Assembly: GCA_027315365.1 (NCBI GenBank) | Contig: DAHUYF010000156.1 | Location: 1-64,000 of the forward strand | DNA length: 64,000 bases | Direction: 5' to 3' | Source of the DNA: Rhodospirillales bacterium | Lineage (GTDB): Bacteria > Pseudomonadota > Alphaproteobacteria > ATCC43930 > CGMCC-115725 | Shown here: piece after piece, positions 1 through 8,773 of the stretch | Layout of the letters: each line of letters opens with the position of its first letter | How positions within the stretch are numbered: the stretch's first letter is position 1 | Position numbers and translations under genes: made by a program | The notes under the pieces: model-generated | What the model saw: the letters and a program-made list of their open reading frames with translations, nothing else | Database searches by the model: none | What the model was told of the DNA's origin: nothing

Positions 1-372
1 GCGCGTGCGGTCCGACAGCAACATGCGGACGTTCTTCAGGAAGGCCTCGCGCATGTTGTCGTGGAGTTCCATGTAGTCGGCGAAGGTGATCTCGCCGCTC
101 GGCTGCAGCAGGCTGACATGGCCCGACGCGGTGGCGGTATCGGTGCGCTGATTGTAGGTGACGGTGTCGGCGAGCAGGATCTGATCGCGCTGGGTCAGCT
201 CGACGTTGCCTTTGGCGACGATGAGGCCGAGATCCTCGTCGTACTGCACTTCGTCGGCGCTGAACAGCACCGGGGACGCCTGGTTGGCGGGCGGGCCGGT
301 TTCGGCAGCGGCCAGCGGCAACGGCGTCGCCGCGAGCAGTACCCCCACGCAGAAAGCGGCCCCCCGACGCAT
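1..372 (-). CDS. lptD: LPS-assembly protein LptD, N-terminal part (truncated by window edge)
   Basis: LptD is the outer-membrane component that, with LptE, inserts lipopolysaccharide into the outer leaflet. Only the first 124 codons lie in the window; the gene continues past base 1. The translation begins with a signal peptide (MRRGAAFCVGVLLAATPLPL, then AAA) followed by an OstA/LptA-like beta-jellyroll segment (FSADEVQYDEDLGLIVAKGN, then VELTQRDQILLADTVTYNQR). The ATG lies 5 bp after the stop of lptG, so the three lpt genes read as one minus-strand operon lptF-lptG-lptD. The assignment rests on the OstA-like motif and the operon; the barrel domain is not visible here. Confidence 0.88.
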   Translation of the reverse strand, partial: MRRGAAFCVGVLLAATPLPLAAAETGPPANQASPVLFSADEVQYDEDLGLIVAKGNVELTQRDQILLADTVTYNQRTDTATASGHVSLLQPSGEITFADYMELHDNMREAFLKNVRMLLSDRTR

Positions 373-377
373 CCCGC

Positions 378-1472
378 TCAGCCGTCCTCGAGGTGCAGCA
401 GCAGGCTGGCGCCCAGCAGCCAGCTTACGCCGGTCGGCGTCCAGGCGGCGAGCGCAACGGGGATCGTGGCGGCCAGCCCAAGGGCGAAGATGACGTTGGA
501 CAGCAGGTAGAGCAGGAAGCCGCTGATGATTCCGCCGGCGATCATCAGCGTCGTGCCACCGCGGCGCTGCATGCGCAGGCTGAAGGTGGCGGCGATCAGC
601 ACCATCGCCGAGAACAGGAACGGCAGCGCCAGCAGCCGGTTGAAATAGAGCCGGTGTCGCTGCGCGCCGAAGCCGGAGCTCTCGAGCAGCTGGATGAAGC
701 CCGGCAGCTCCCAGAACGACATCGTCTCCGGCGAGGCGAAGCTCTCCTGGATCTTGGCCGGCGTCAGATTGGTCGGCACCACCATCTGCTTGAACGGTTC
801 CGGCGGCCGGCTCGGGGTCCAACGGGTACCGTCGGTCACCTGCCAGCGCCCGGATACGAGCACCGCTCGCTTGGCGTCGATGCGGCCGACGAGTTTCAGG
901 TCGTCGAAGGACAGGATCATCACGTCTTCGAGCACGGGATGCTTCGGCAGCAGGCGCTCGGCGTGCACCACCGAGTTGTCGCCGTCATTTTCGCTCTGGC
1001 GCAGCCACAGCCCGGCACGCGACAGGCTCAACTGGTCTCCGGAGCCGCGCAGGATGCGGCCCTCCAGGGCCTCGTAGCGCGACTGCATGATCGAGGCGAT
1101 CGGGTTGAAGATCGTCACCGTGATGACGCCGACGAACACTGCACCGGCGAGCGGCGGGGTCAGGAACTGCCACACCGACACGCCGGCGGCGCGCGCGACG
1201 ACCAGCTCGTTCATCCGTGTCATCCGCCAGAACGCCATCATCGTGCCGAAAAGGACGGCGAAAGGCAGGATCTGCTCGGCCATGTGCGGCTGCTTCAGCG
1301 CCGCCATCTCCAGCAGCACGAGCAGCGTCGCCTCCGGCCGGTTGCCGCCGCGACGGATCAGCTCGATGTAGTCGAGCAGGAAAACGATGAGCAGCATCGC
1401 CAGGAACACCGCGGCGCACCACGTGAAGAACTGCTGTACGATGTAGCGGAACAGCGTTTTCCAGGGCGACAT
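378..1472 (-). CDS. lptG: LPS export ABC transporter permease LptG
   Basis: One of the two YjgP/YjgQ-family permeases of the LptB2FG complex, which extracts LPS from the inner membrane and pushes it onto the LptC-LptA bridge. The 364-residue protein has the family layout: membrane segments near residues 15-35, 60-80 and 100-120, a large periplasmic beta-jellyroll domain from about 130 to 265, and three C-terminal membrane helices. The start ATG lies 3 bp after the lptF stop, and lptD follows after 5 bp. LptF and LptG are paralogues; the designation follows the usual alphaproteobacterial order lptF-lptG-lptD and is less certain than the family. Confidence 0.9.
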   Translation of the reverse strand: MSPWKTLFRYIVQQFFTWCAAVFLAMLLIVFLLDYIELIRRGGNRPEATLLVLLEMAALKQPHMAEQILPFAVLFGTMMAFWRMTRMNELVVARAAGVSVWQFLTPPLAGAVFVGVITVTIFNPIASIMQSRYEALEGRILRGSGDQLSLSRAGLWLRQSENDGDNSVVHAERLLPKHPVLEDVMILSFDDLKLVGRIDAKRAVLVSGRWQVTDGTRWTPSRPPEPFKQMVVPTNLTPAKIQESFASPETMSFWELPGFIQLLESSGFGAQRHRLYFNRLLALPFLFSAMVLIAATFSLRMQRRGGTTLMIAGGIISGFLLYLLSNVIFALGLAATIPVALAAWTPTGVSWLLGASLLLHLEDG

Positions 1473-1475
1473 GGG

Positions 1476-2591
1476 CTATTCGGCGGGGACGGGCGGCCGC
1501 GCGAGACGCGGCGGCATGACGCCGCTGCTGTCGCGCCAGAGCAGCCAGCCGGTGATCATGATCGGCGCCAGCACGTTGAGATAGAGGAACGGAACCGCGG
1601 TGATGGTGCGGCCGGCGAGATTCTTGAAGGCAATGTCGAGCGCCTCGAAAACGAAGGCCATCAGCACCGACAGCAGTACCCGCTTTGTCTGACCGCGCCG
1701 GTTGAACTCGCCGGTGAGCAGGCAGGCGATCGGAATGGCGCAGAAGGCGAGGGCGGTCAGCGGATTGACCAGGCGCAGATTCGCTTCGATGAACCGGCTG
1801 GTGTCGCCCGGCGGCGCCCGCCGGAACAACAGCTCGCTCAGGAACAGCTCGTCGGGCTGGCGGTCGCGGAAGTCCTCGGCGTCGCGATAGGCGGCGAGAT
1901 CGAGGCTGTATTTCTCGAAGGTGAGCACCGAGAGCTTGCCGGTGGTGCGGTCGTATTGCTGCCGGCTGCCGTTCGCCATCAGCACCCGCGGTCCGCTGTC
2001 GGTGTCGACGAAGGTGCCGCGTTCGGCGACGATGGTGATGGGCTTGTCCGGATCGCGCGTCTCGTGGATAAGGAGGCCGGTCAGCTCGCCGTTGGGATCG
2101 CGCCCGTGCACATAGATGGTGAGACTGTCGGACAGGGTGTTGAACATCCCCTCCTGCAGCAGCACCGAGGCGAAGCGGTTGCGGATCTCGAATTGCAGAT
2201 CCTTGAACGCGCGGTTCGCCGCCGGGAGGAAATAGATCGAGAAAGAGAGCAGCACCGTGAAGCCCGCGGCGCCGGCGATCAGGGCAGGGCGGGCGAGCGC
2301 CGCCTGGCTCATCCCGGTGGCGCGCATGACGATGAGCTCGCTCTCAGACATCAGGCGGTTGTAGGTGAACAGGATAGAGATGAACACCGCGATTGGCAGC
2401 ACCACGTCGATGAAGCGCGGCAGGATCAGCACCGCCAGATAGAGGAAGAGGCCGAGCGAGAGCCCGCGATTGACGATGAGGTCGATGAGCCGCAGCGACT
2501 GCACAAGCCAAACCGCCGCCGTGAAGCTCACGGCGACGAACAGCATGATCGCCAAGGCCTGGCGCAGGATGTAACGGGTGATCCCGTTCAT
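1476..2591 (-). CDS. lptF: LPS export ABC transporter permease LptF
   Basis: First gene of the lptF-lptG-lptD operon and partner permease of LptG in the inner-membrane LPS extractor. The 371-residue protein starts MNGITRYILRQALAIMLFVA, typical of LptF, followed by the conserved segment SLRLIDLIVNRGLS and two further membrane spans; the periplasmic jellyroll runs about 135-270 and the last three helices about 280-360. It is divergent from the membrane protein gene at 2744, leaving about 150 bp for promoters. The stop is 3 bp before lptG, which suggests translational coupling. Confidence 0.9.
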   Translation of the reverse strand: MNGITRYILRQALAIMLFVAVSFTAAVWLVQSLRLIDLIVNRGLSLGLFLYLAVLILPRFIDVVLPIAVFISILFTYNRLMSESELIVMRATGMSQAALARPALIAGAAGFTVLLSFSIYFLPAANRAFKDLQFEIRNRFASVLLQEGMFNTLSDSLTIYVHGRDPNGELTGLLIHETRDPDKPITIVAERGTFVDTDSGPRVLMANGSRQQYDRTTGKLSVLTFEKYSLDLAAYRDAEDFRDRQPDELFLSELLFRRAPPGDTSRFIEANLRLVNPLTALAFCAIPIACLLTGEFNRRGQTKRVLLSVLMAFVFEALDIAFKNLAGRTITAVPFLYLNVLAPIMITGWLLWRDSSGVMPPRLARPPVPAE

Positions 2592-2743
2592 GGCGGCCGA
2601 TTATAGAAGCGGCGGCTCGGTCGAGCATAGCCCGGATTTCTTCCGCCGCCGCGAGCGCAATGGTCCACGCTGCGCTTGCCGCAGCCGGCACGGCGTGGGA
2701 CGCTGCGCCGCCGCACCGTGGAGCGCAAGGGAAGGAGGGGAGG

Positions 2744-4285
2744 ATGGCCGAGGCTGCCGCCGGTTCGCCGGCCGGCCCGGATCGGGTCGTGCCCTTGTTC
2801 GCGGCGCTGTTCGCCGCCGCGGCGCTGCCCGTGCTGCTCTGCGACACCTTGCCGCTGTTCGACTATCCCAATCACCTCGCGCGCATGCACGTGCTTGCGG
2901 CTATCGCCGACTCCGAACCGTTGCGGCGCTACTACGAGGTCGCCTGGCGGCCGCTGCCCAATCTGGCGATGGACCTCATCGTGCCGCCGCTCGCGCGGCT
3001 GATGCCGCTCGCCTGGGCCGGCAAGTTCTTCGTGCTGCTCACGTTCTTTCTGCTGGCAGGCGGTGCCGTGACGCTCGGCCGTGTCCTCTTCGGCCGCTGG
3101 TCGGCATGGCCGTGCCTCGCCTTTCTGTTTCTCTACAGCCGGACGCTGCTATGGGGCTTTCTCAATTACCTGTTCGGGCTCGGGCTTGGACTGTTCGCGC
3201 TGGCGCTGTGGATTGCGCTATCGCGCCGCGGCGCCGCATTACGCATGGCGGTCGGCGCGGTGCTGGCGCTGGCGCTGTTCTTCGCCCATCTCCTGGCCTG
3301 CGGTCTCTACGGCGTGCTGGTGGCGGGCCATGCCGCAGGCGTCGCCTGGCGCCGCCGGGCCTCGCCGGCCCAGGCGCTTGGTGAGCTGCTGATCGCCGGA
3401 CTCCCTTTCGTTCCAGCGCTCGCCATCCTCGTGCTGTCGACTCCGGGCAGCGCCGGCGGCGCGGTTGCCTACGGTGCGATGCTGCGCAAGCTGGATCTGC
3501 TGTTCGGCGTCTTCGACAACTACAACCGACCGTTCGACGTCACCTGCTTCGTGCTTGCGGTGCTGGCGCTACTGCTCGCCTTCTGGCGGCGCTGGGTGCG
3601 GCTGGAGCCGTCCATGGCCGCGCCGCTGGGCTTGCTGGCGCTGGTCTATCTCGCCATGCCGTCCCAGCTTGCCACCGCCTCGGGCGCCGATCATCGCATC
3701 CCGGTAATGCTGGGGCTGGTCCTGGTGGCGTCGAGTCGCTGGGTGGCGCCGTCGCGCGGGGAGCGGCTGTTTCTGATCGCCGCGCTGATACTTTTCCTGC
3801 TGCGTCTGGGCGTGGTCGGGGTCCAATGGCAGGCGAGCGACCGGGTCTATGCCGGCCTGCTGCCGGCGCTCGACTCTCTGCCGCAGGGAAGCCGTCTCGC
3901 CGTCGCCTATCCTGCGGACGCGGTCAACTCGCAGCCGACGCCGCTGGTCCATTTTCCCGCCCTCGCGGTCGTCCGTCGCGATGCCTTCGTGCCGACGCTC
4001 TTCGCCTTTCCGACGCAGCAGCCCCTGGCGCTCCGGCCGGGCTGGCGGGCGTTGCGCGATCAGCTGTCGCCCGAGCGGCTGTGGTCGGCCTTCCTCGGCG
4101 GCGGCCCGCCGCTCGATCCCGCGGAGCGCGCCGCGCTCGCCCGCTACGACCATGTGGTCTTCGTCGGACGCACCGCCTTCGTCCCGCCTGCGGCGCCGCT
4201 GCTGCTGCCGCTGTTCGCCGCGCCGCGCTTCGCGCTCTTTGCCGTGGCGCGAGGCTCCCTTGACGCGCCCGGCGGCGCCCGATAG
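2744..4285 (+). CDS. Polytopic membrane protein, glycosyltransferase-C-like, unknown function
   Basis: A 513-residue integral membrane protein with roughly ten to eleven predicted hydrophobic helices spread over residues 15-390 and a soluble C-terminal part of about 120 residues. I chose the ATG at 2744 because it sits behind a strong purine-rich site (GAAGGAGGGGAGG); the frame is open further upstream without such a site. The layout resembles membrane glycosyltransferases of the GT-C type, and an early acidic segment (PLFDYPNHLARMHVL) after the first helix is suggestive of their acidic loop, but I recognise no family with certainty. It is followed after 40 bp by another protein of the same general build, so the two may work together on an envelope glycan. 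Confidence 0.6.
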   Translation: MAEAAAGSPAGPDRVVPLFAALFAAAALPVLLCDTLPLFDYPNHLARMHVLAAIADSEPLRRYYEVAWRPLPNLAMDLIVPPLARLMPLAWAGKFFVLLTFFLLAGGAVTLGRVLFGRWSAWPCLAFLFLYSRTLLWGFLNYLFGLGLGLFALALWIALSRRGAALRMAVGAVLALALFFAHLLACGLYGVLVAGHAAGVAWRRRASPAQALGELLIAGLPFVPALAILVLSTPGSAGGAVAYGAMLRKLDLLFGVFDNYNRPFDVTCFVLAVLALLLAFWRRWVRLEPSMAAPLGLLALVYLAMPSQLATASGADHRIPVMLGLVLVASSRWVAPSRGERLFLIAALILFLLRLGVVGVQWQASDRVYAGLLPALDSLPQGSRLAVAYPADAVNSQPTPLVHFPALAVVRRDAFVPTLFAFPTQQPLALRPGWRALRDQLSPERLWSAFLGGGPPLDPAERAALARYDHVVFVGRTAFVPPAAPLLLPLFAAPRFALFAVARGSLDAPGGAR

Positions 4286-4325
4286 ACCGGCGCTCGCTCT
4301 CGCGGCACCACCTCTTCTTTGGTCG

Positions 4326-6179
4326 ATGGAACTGTTGATCCCCAGCTGGGGCGAACTCGTCGGATGGGGCGGCGTGTTCGTCGCGACGCTCCTCTTCGTC
4401 GGCTTCGGCCGGCTGGTCGCGGCCGGCCGCGCAGCGCCGGAGACGGCGCTGGTCGCCGGCTGGGGTGGCGCCTGCGTGGTCCTCACCTTCTGGGGCATCG
4501 CCAGCATGGCCTCGCTGCTGATTCCGGCGGCGCTGGTCATGCTGCTCGGTGTCGCCGGTTGCCTGCTGCCGCGGCTGGCGCCGCAGCCGCCGGCGTGGCG
4601 CGGCATGGGACGCGTCCTGGCCGTCAGCCTACCTCTGCTGGCGGTGATGGCGAGCGCGCGGCCGAGCCTGCCGGACACGTTTCTCAACCTGCTGCCCAAC
4701 GCCGTCTATCTTTACGACCACGGCTTCTTTCCGGCCGACGATCGTGCGCCCAGCTATTCGTTTCTGCCGGGCGCCCCCTACAACATGCAGCTCGCCGGCT
4801 TCGTCATCTCCGCTATCGCCCGGCGCCTCGCGCTCAACGCGATGATCGGTTTCAACATCGTGCTGCAGCTCGCCCTGGCGCTGCTGCTGGCGCGGCTGGT
4901 CTCGGGCCTCGAAGAGGAGGAAGCCGCGGTCCCCTCCTGGGGCGCGGCGGCGCTCGGCGTGCTGCTCGCCACGCTGCTCAACCCCGGATTCGTCGCGCGC
5001 TATCACTTCTCCGCCTACAGCGAGGCCTCGGTCAGCGTCGTCACGGCGTTCGCCGGCTGGCTTGCCGCCGGCGCGCTGGCGCGGCTCGGTGCCGGACGCG
5101 AAGCCCGACGCGAGCTCGTCTTGCTGGCGCTGACGCTCGCAGCACTCGTCAACATCAAGCAGGACAGCGTGGCGCTCGCCGCCGGCCTCGTAGCCTCGTC
5201 GCTGGTGCTGGCGCTGCTGCTGAAGCCGGCGGCGCGCGGGCGGGCGATCGCGGCGGTGCTGCTTGCCGCGGTGCCGGCGGCGGCGCTTTATCTGGCGTGG
5301 CGCGGCTACGTGCTCGGTCATTTCGCCGTCGGCGAACTCAAGCTTCTGCCGGTCGGGCAGTGGCAGTTCCATCTCGTCCCGGTCATCCTGCGCAGCATGG
5401 CCGCGGTGATCGTGGAGAAGGCGTGGTTCTTTCTCGTCGCGGCGCTGGTGCTGGCCGGGCTGGTCCGGCGCTGGCGGCGGCACGGCCTCGATCGCGCGAC
5501 CCTCGTCGCCGCGCTCTTCGCCGGCGTCGGGTTGTGCTACAACGCCGCCATCTTCTTCACTTATATCGCACATTTCGACGGCACGATGGGCGCGTCGGCG
5601 CATTCCTATTTCCGCTACAACACGCATCTGGGACCGCTGTTGACGGTGAGCCTGGTGCTGTTGCTGCGCGAGGCGGCCTGGGCGCGCGGCTGGACGCTTG
5701 TCGGCGCCATGCGCACGACGGCGATCGTCACGACGCTGGCGAGTCCCGTCGTCTTCTTCCCGTATCTGCGCTTCGATCTCGACGCGCCGCAGCAGCGGGC
5801 CTGGCTGCTGGCCGCCGCCGCCGCCCCCGCACTCGACCGCGACCGGCGTCTTGCGCTGCTGCTGCCGGGCGATAATGAGAGCCTTGCGACGATGCTCGAC
5901 GCTCTGATTCGCTTCACGCCGCCGCGTCACCTCGATGCCGAACTCCTCCCGGTCGAGCGCCTCGCGCCGGATACGCTGGAGCGGCTCGCCGCCCGCGGCT
6001 ATCGCTTCGCGCTGCTCTCCTGCGCCCCGCCGGGCTTTGCCGGCGTGCCGCCGGCGCATGCCGCGCTGCTCGAGCGCGAGAACGGGGAGTGGCGCGCCGT
6101 CTCGGTCTGGTCCTATCCGGTCGGGCATCTGCTGCTGCGTCCGTCGCATGTCGTCGCGGAAGCGCCGGTCTGTCTCTAG
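4326..6179 (+). CDS. Large polytopic membrane protein, unknown function
   Basis: A 617-residue protein with at least twelve hydrophobic helices over residues 10-480 and a hydrophilic C-terminal domain of about 130 residues. The segment DHGFFPADDRAPSYSFLPGA after the third or fourth helix has the look of the acidic luminal loop of GT-C enzymes, and a second extracytoplasmic stretch contains HFSAYSEAS. No catalytic signature is clear. The ATG at 4326 is the first in-frame start after the preceding gene and has only a weak ribosome-binding site. Together with the gene at 2744 it forms a plus-strand pair inserted between the lpt operon and pepA. Confidence 0.55.
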   Translation: MELLIPSWGELVGWGGVFVATLLFVGFGRLVAAGRAAPETALVAGWGGACVVLTFWGIASMASLLIPAALVMLLGVAGCLLPRLAPQPPAWRGMGRVLAVSLPLLAVMASARPSLPDTFLNLLPNAVYLYDHGFFPADDRAPSYSFLPGAPYNMQLAGFVISAIARRLALNAMIGFNIVLQLALALLLARLVSGLEEEEAAVPSWGAAALGVLLATLLNPGFVARYHFSAYSEASVSVVTAFAGWLAAGALARLGAGREARRELVLLALTLAALVNIKQDSVALAAGLVASSLVLALLLKPAARGRAIAAVLLAAVPAAALYLAWRGYVLGHFAVGELKLLPVGQWQFHLVPVILRSMAAVIVEKAWFFLVAALVLAGLVRRWRRHGLDRATLVAALFAGVGLCYNAAIFFTYIAHFDGTMGASAHSYFRYNTHLGPLLTVSLVLLLREAAWARGWTLVGAMRTTAIVTTLASPVVFFPYLRFDLDAPQQRAWLLAAAAAPALDRDRRLALLLPGDNESLATMLDALIRFTPPRHLDAELLPVERLAPDTLERLAARGYRFALLSCAPPGFAGVPPAHAALLERENGEWRAVSVWSYPVGHLLLRPSHVVAEAPVCL

Positions 6180-6193
6180 CGCCGCCCCGGCGG

Positions 6194-6222
6194 TTGACAT
6201 GGGGCGCCGCTCTGTCTATCGG
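6194..6222 (+). promoter_or_regulatory. Sigma-70-type promoter for pepA-holC
   Basis: TTGACA at 6194-6199 matches the -35 consensus exactly; 17 bp later TATCGG at 6217-6222 is a weak -10 element. Transcription would start near 6229, giving a 20-25 nt leader with the site GGGGGAG before the pepA ATG at 6252. Confidence 0.5.
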
Positions 6223-6251
6223 CGGCACAGTACCGTCAGGGGGAGCCCGTC

Positions 6252-7754
6252 ATGAGGATCGTCTTTGCCGAGCCCGGCCGGCCCAAATCCGGCACCATCG
6301 TCGTCGGCGTGCTCGATGAGCGCAAGCTCTCGCCGACCGCCGCGGCGCTCGACAAGGACACCGGCGGCGCGATCAAGCGCGCGATCGCCGCGAGCCGCTT
6401 CACCGGGCGCAAGGACGAGGTGCTGGGCGTGCTGGCGCCGCCGGGGCTGGCGCTGGGGCGAGTGCTGCTGCTGGGCCTGGGCAAGACGCAGGCGCTCGAC
6501 GAGGCGGCGCTGCAGAGTCTGGGCGGCAACATCGTGGCGCAGCTCAACAGCGTCGGCGAGAGCGAGGCCGCGGTGGTGCTCGACAAGCTCGACGGCATGG
6601 CGCTGAAGCCGCCCGAGGCGGCGGCCAATCTCGCCTATGGCGCGCGGCTGCGCAGCTACCGCTTCGACAAGTACCGCACCAAGGAAAAGCCCGAGCAGAA
6701 GCCGAGCCTGAAGACGCTCGCGGTCATGAACCGTGACCCCGCCGGCGCCCGGCGCGCTTTCGCGCCGCTGGAGAAGATCGCGGAGGGCGTGTTCTTCACC
6801 CGCGATCTCGTCTCTGAGCCGGCCAATATCATCTATCCCGAGACGCTCGCTGCCGCCGCGCGTTCGCTCGCCAAGCTCGGCGTCGAGGTCGAAGTGCTCG
6901 ACGAGCGGCAGATGAAGAAGCTCGGCATGGGCGCGCTGCTCGGCGTGGCGCAGGGCAGCGCACGCCCGCCGCGGCTCGTCGTCATGCAATGGAAAGGCGG
7001 CTCCAAGAGCAAGGGGGCGCAGCCGATCGCCTTCCTCGGCAAGGGCGTGACCTTCGACAGCGGCGGCATCTCGATCAAGCCCGCCGACGGCATGTGGGAC
7101 ATGAAATGGGACATGGGCGGCGCCGGCGTCGTCATCGGCCTGATGCGCGCTCTCGCCGGGCGCAAGGCGAAGGTCAATGTGGTGGGCATCGTCGGACTGG
7201 TCGAGAACATGCCGTCGGGGACGGCGCAGCGTCCCGGCGACATCGTCACCTCGATGTCCGGTCAGACGGTAGAGGTGCTCAACACCGATGCCGAGGGCCG
7301 GCTGGTCCTCGCCGACGCGCTGTGGTACTGCCAGGATCGCTTCAAGCCGAAATTCATGGTCGATCTGGCGACGCTCACCGGCGCCATCATCATCGCGCTG
7401 GGCGGCGAGCATGCCGGGCTCTTCAGCAACAATGACGAGCTTGCCGCCCGCCTTGCCGAGGCCGGCGCCGCGGTCGGCGAGAAGCTCTGGCGCATGCCGC
7501 TGGCCGATGCGTACGACCGCATGATGGACAGCGACGCCGCCGACATCAAGAACATCAGCGGCGGCCGCGATGCCGGCAGCATCACCGCCGCGCAGTTCCT
7601 GCAGCGCTTCGTCAACAACGTGCCCTGGGCGCATCTCGACATCGCCGGCACTACCTGGTCGAAGAAGGACGCCGCCACCGTGCCGAAAGGCGCCACCGCC
7701 TTCGGCGTGCGGCTGCTCGAGCGCCTTGTCGCCGAGCATTACGAGCAGGGATGA
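6252..7754 (+). CDS. pepA: Leucyl aminopeptidase (M17 family)
   Basis: Cytosolic dinuclear-metal aminopeptidase that releases N-terminal residues from peptides. The 500-residue protein has the family length. The C-terminal catalytic domain carries the metal and active-site segments GKGVTFDSGGISIKP (about residue 262) and the M17 signature NTDAEGRL at 344-351; the N-terminal macro-like domain is less conserved. In many alpha- and gammaproteobacteria pepA is followed by holC, as here, where the two genes overlap by 4 bp (ATGA). A clear GGGGGAG site precedes the ATG. Confidence 0.95.
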   Translation: MRIVFAEPGRPKSGTIVVGVLDERKLSPTAAALDKDTGGAIKRAIAASRFTGRKDEVLGVLAPPGLALGRVLLLGLGKTQALDEAALQSLGGNIVAQLNSVGESEAAVVLDKLDGMALKPPEAAANLAYGARLRSYRFDKYRTKEKPEQKPSLKTLAVMNRDPAGARRAFAPLEKIAEGVFFTRDLVSEPANIIYPETLAAAARSLAKLGVEVEVLDERQMKKLGMGALLGVAQGSARPPRLVVMQWKGGSKSKGAQPIAFLGKGVTFDSGGISIKPADGMWDMKWDMGGAGVVIGLMRALAGRKAKVNVVGIVGLVENMPSGTAQRPGDIVTSMSGQTVEVLNTDAEGRLVLADALWYCQDRFKPKFMVDLATLTGAIIIALGGEHAGLFSNNDELAARLAEAGAAVGEKLWRMPLADAYDRMMDSDAADIKNISGGRDAGSITAAQFLQRFVNNVPWAHLDIAGTTWSKKDAATVPKGATAFGVRLLERLVAEHYEQG

Positions 7755-8209
7755 GCGAAATCGGCTTCTACCATCTGCGCACCTTGCCGCTCGAGCGGGC
7801 GCTGCCGAGCATTCTCGAGCGAGCGCTCGCCGCCGGGCACCGCATCGTGGTCATGGCGGGATCGCCGGAGCGGGTCGAGCACCTGAACGACCTGCTCTGG
7901 ACCTACAGCGAGGCGAGCTTCCTGCCGCACGGCAGCGCGCGCGACGGCAATGCCGAGCGGCAACCGATCTGGCTCACCGCCGCCGACGAGAATCCCAACG
8001 GTGCCGGCATGCTGGTGCTGGTCGACGGCGCCGCCTCGACCCGGCTCGCCGAGTTCGTGCGCTGCTGCGACATCTTCGACGGCAATGACGAGACCGCCGT
8101 TGCCGCGGCGCGCCGGCGCTGGAAGGAGGCGAAGGAGGCCGGCCACCAGCTGGTCTATTGGGAGCAGAGCGACGGCAAGTGGCAGAAGCGCGGCGGCGAG
8201 ACGAGTTGA
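7751..8209 (+). CDS. holC: DNA polymerase III subunit chi
   Basis: HolC links the clamp loader, through psi, to single-stranded DNA-binding protein in the replisome. The 152-residue product starts MSEIGFYHLRTLPLERALPS, the standard beginning of the family, and contains the conserved LLWTYSEASFLPHG and PIWLTAADENPNGA segments seen in chi proteins. It overlaps pepA by 4 bp, so its translation is probably coupled. The -35 of the likely ndk promoter overlaps its stop codon. Confidence 0.9.
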   Translation: MSEIGFYHLRTLPLERALPSILERALAAGHRIVVMAGSPERVEHLNDLLWTYSEASFLPHGSARDGNAERQPIWLTAADENPNGAGMLVLVDGAASTRLAEFVRCCDIFDGNDETAVAAARRRWKEAKEAGHQLVYWEQSDGKWQKRGGETS

Positions 8210-8234
8210 TCGGCCGCGGCGGCGCGGCTATAAC
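8206..8234 (+). promoter_or_regulatory. Sigma-70-type promoter for ndk
   Basis: TTGATC at 8206-8211, a 17-bp spacer and TATAAC at 8229-8234 make a good promoter match. The start point would fall near 8241 and leave a leader of about 30 nt with the site CAGGAG before the ndk ATG. The -35 overlaps the holC stop codon. Confidence 0.55.
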
Positions 8235-8272
8235 CCGCGGAAATTCCCCGTCCCTCAGGAGTTGACCCGCTC

Positions 8273-8695
8273 ATGGCCGTCGAACGCACCTTGTCGATCA
8301 TCAAGCCCGACGCAACGCGCCGGAACCTGACCGGCAAGATCAACGCCCGCTTCGAGGAGCGCGGCCTGCGCATCGTCGCGCAAAAGCGGCTGCGGCTGAC
8401 GCGCGACAAGGCCGAGCAGTTCTACGCCGTCCACCGCGAGCGGCCGTTTTTCCGCGACCTCGTGACCTTCATGACCTCCGGACCGGTGGTCGTCCAGGTG
8501 CTCGAGGGCGACAACGCCGTCGCGCTCAACCGCGAGATCATGGGCGCCACCAACCCGGCCAATGCCGCGCCGGGGACGATCCGCAAGGATTTCGCGGAGT
8601 CGATCGAGGCGAATTCCGTGCACGGTTCGGACTCGGCAGAGAACGCCCGCACCGAGGTCGCGTTCTTCTTCACCGACGCCGAGATCTGTCCCTAG
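8273..8695 (+). CDS. ndk: Nucleoside diphosphate kinase
   Basis: Transfers the terminal phosphate of ATP to nucleoside diphosphates through a phosphohistidine. The 140-residue protein has the family length, starts [20 protein letters not shown], and contains the catalytic histidine H117 in the context [15 protein letters not shown] site precedes the ATG. It has its own likely promoter and is followed by two tandem hairpins (8698-8748) before a convergent gene. Confidence 0.96.
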   Translation: MAVERTLSIIKPDATRRNLTGKINARFEERGLRIVAQKRLRLTRDKAEQFYAVHRERPFFRDLVTFMTSGPVVVQVLEGDNAVALNREIMGATNPANAAPGTIRKDFAESIEANSVHGSDSAENARTEVAFFFTDAEICP

Positions 8696-8697
8696 CG

Positions 8698-8748
8698 CGA
8701 GCGCGCAGCGCTCGTCGCTGGCGGCGTCAGCGGTTGCGCAGCAACCGC
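8698..8748. terminator. Two tandem perfect hairpins between convergent genes
   Basis: CGAGCGC-GCA-GCGCTCG (8698-8714, 7-bp stem) and GCGGTTGC-GCA-GCAACCGC (8730-8748, 8-bp stem) are perfect inverted repeats with the same 3-nt loop GCA. They lie just behind ndk and ahead of the stop of the minus-strand gene at 8774. There is no uridine run, so this is either a weak bidirectional terminator or a REP-like element. Confidence 0.5.
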
Positions 8749-8773
8749 GGGAGCCGCCCGGCGGGGGTTGGCT

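Noticed and set aside
393-2606. Very long open frame opposite lptG and lptF
   Set aside because: Its composition (Arg, Gln, His, Glu runs) is typical of antisense frames in GC-rich coding DNA; both lpt genes are certain on the other strand.
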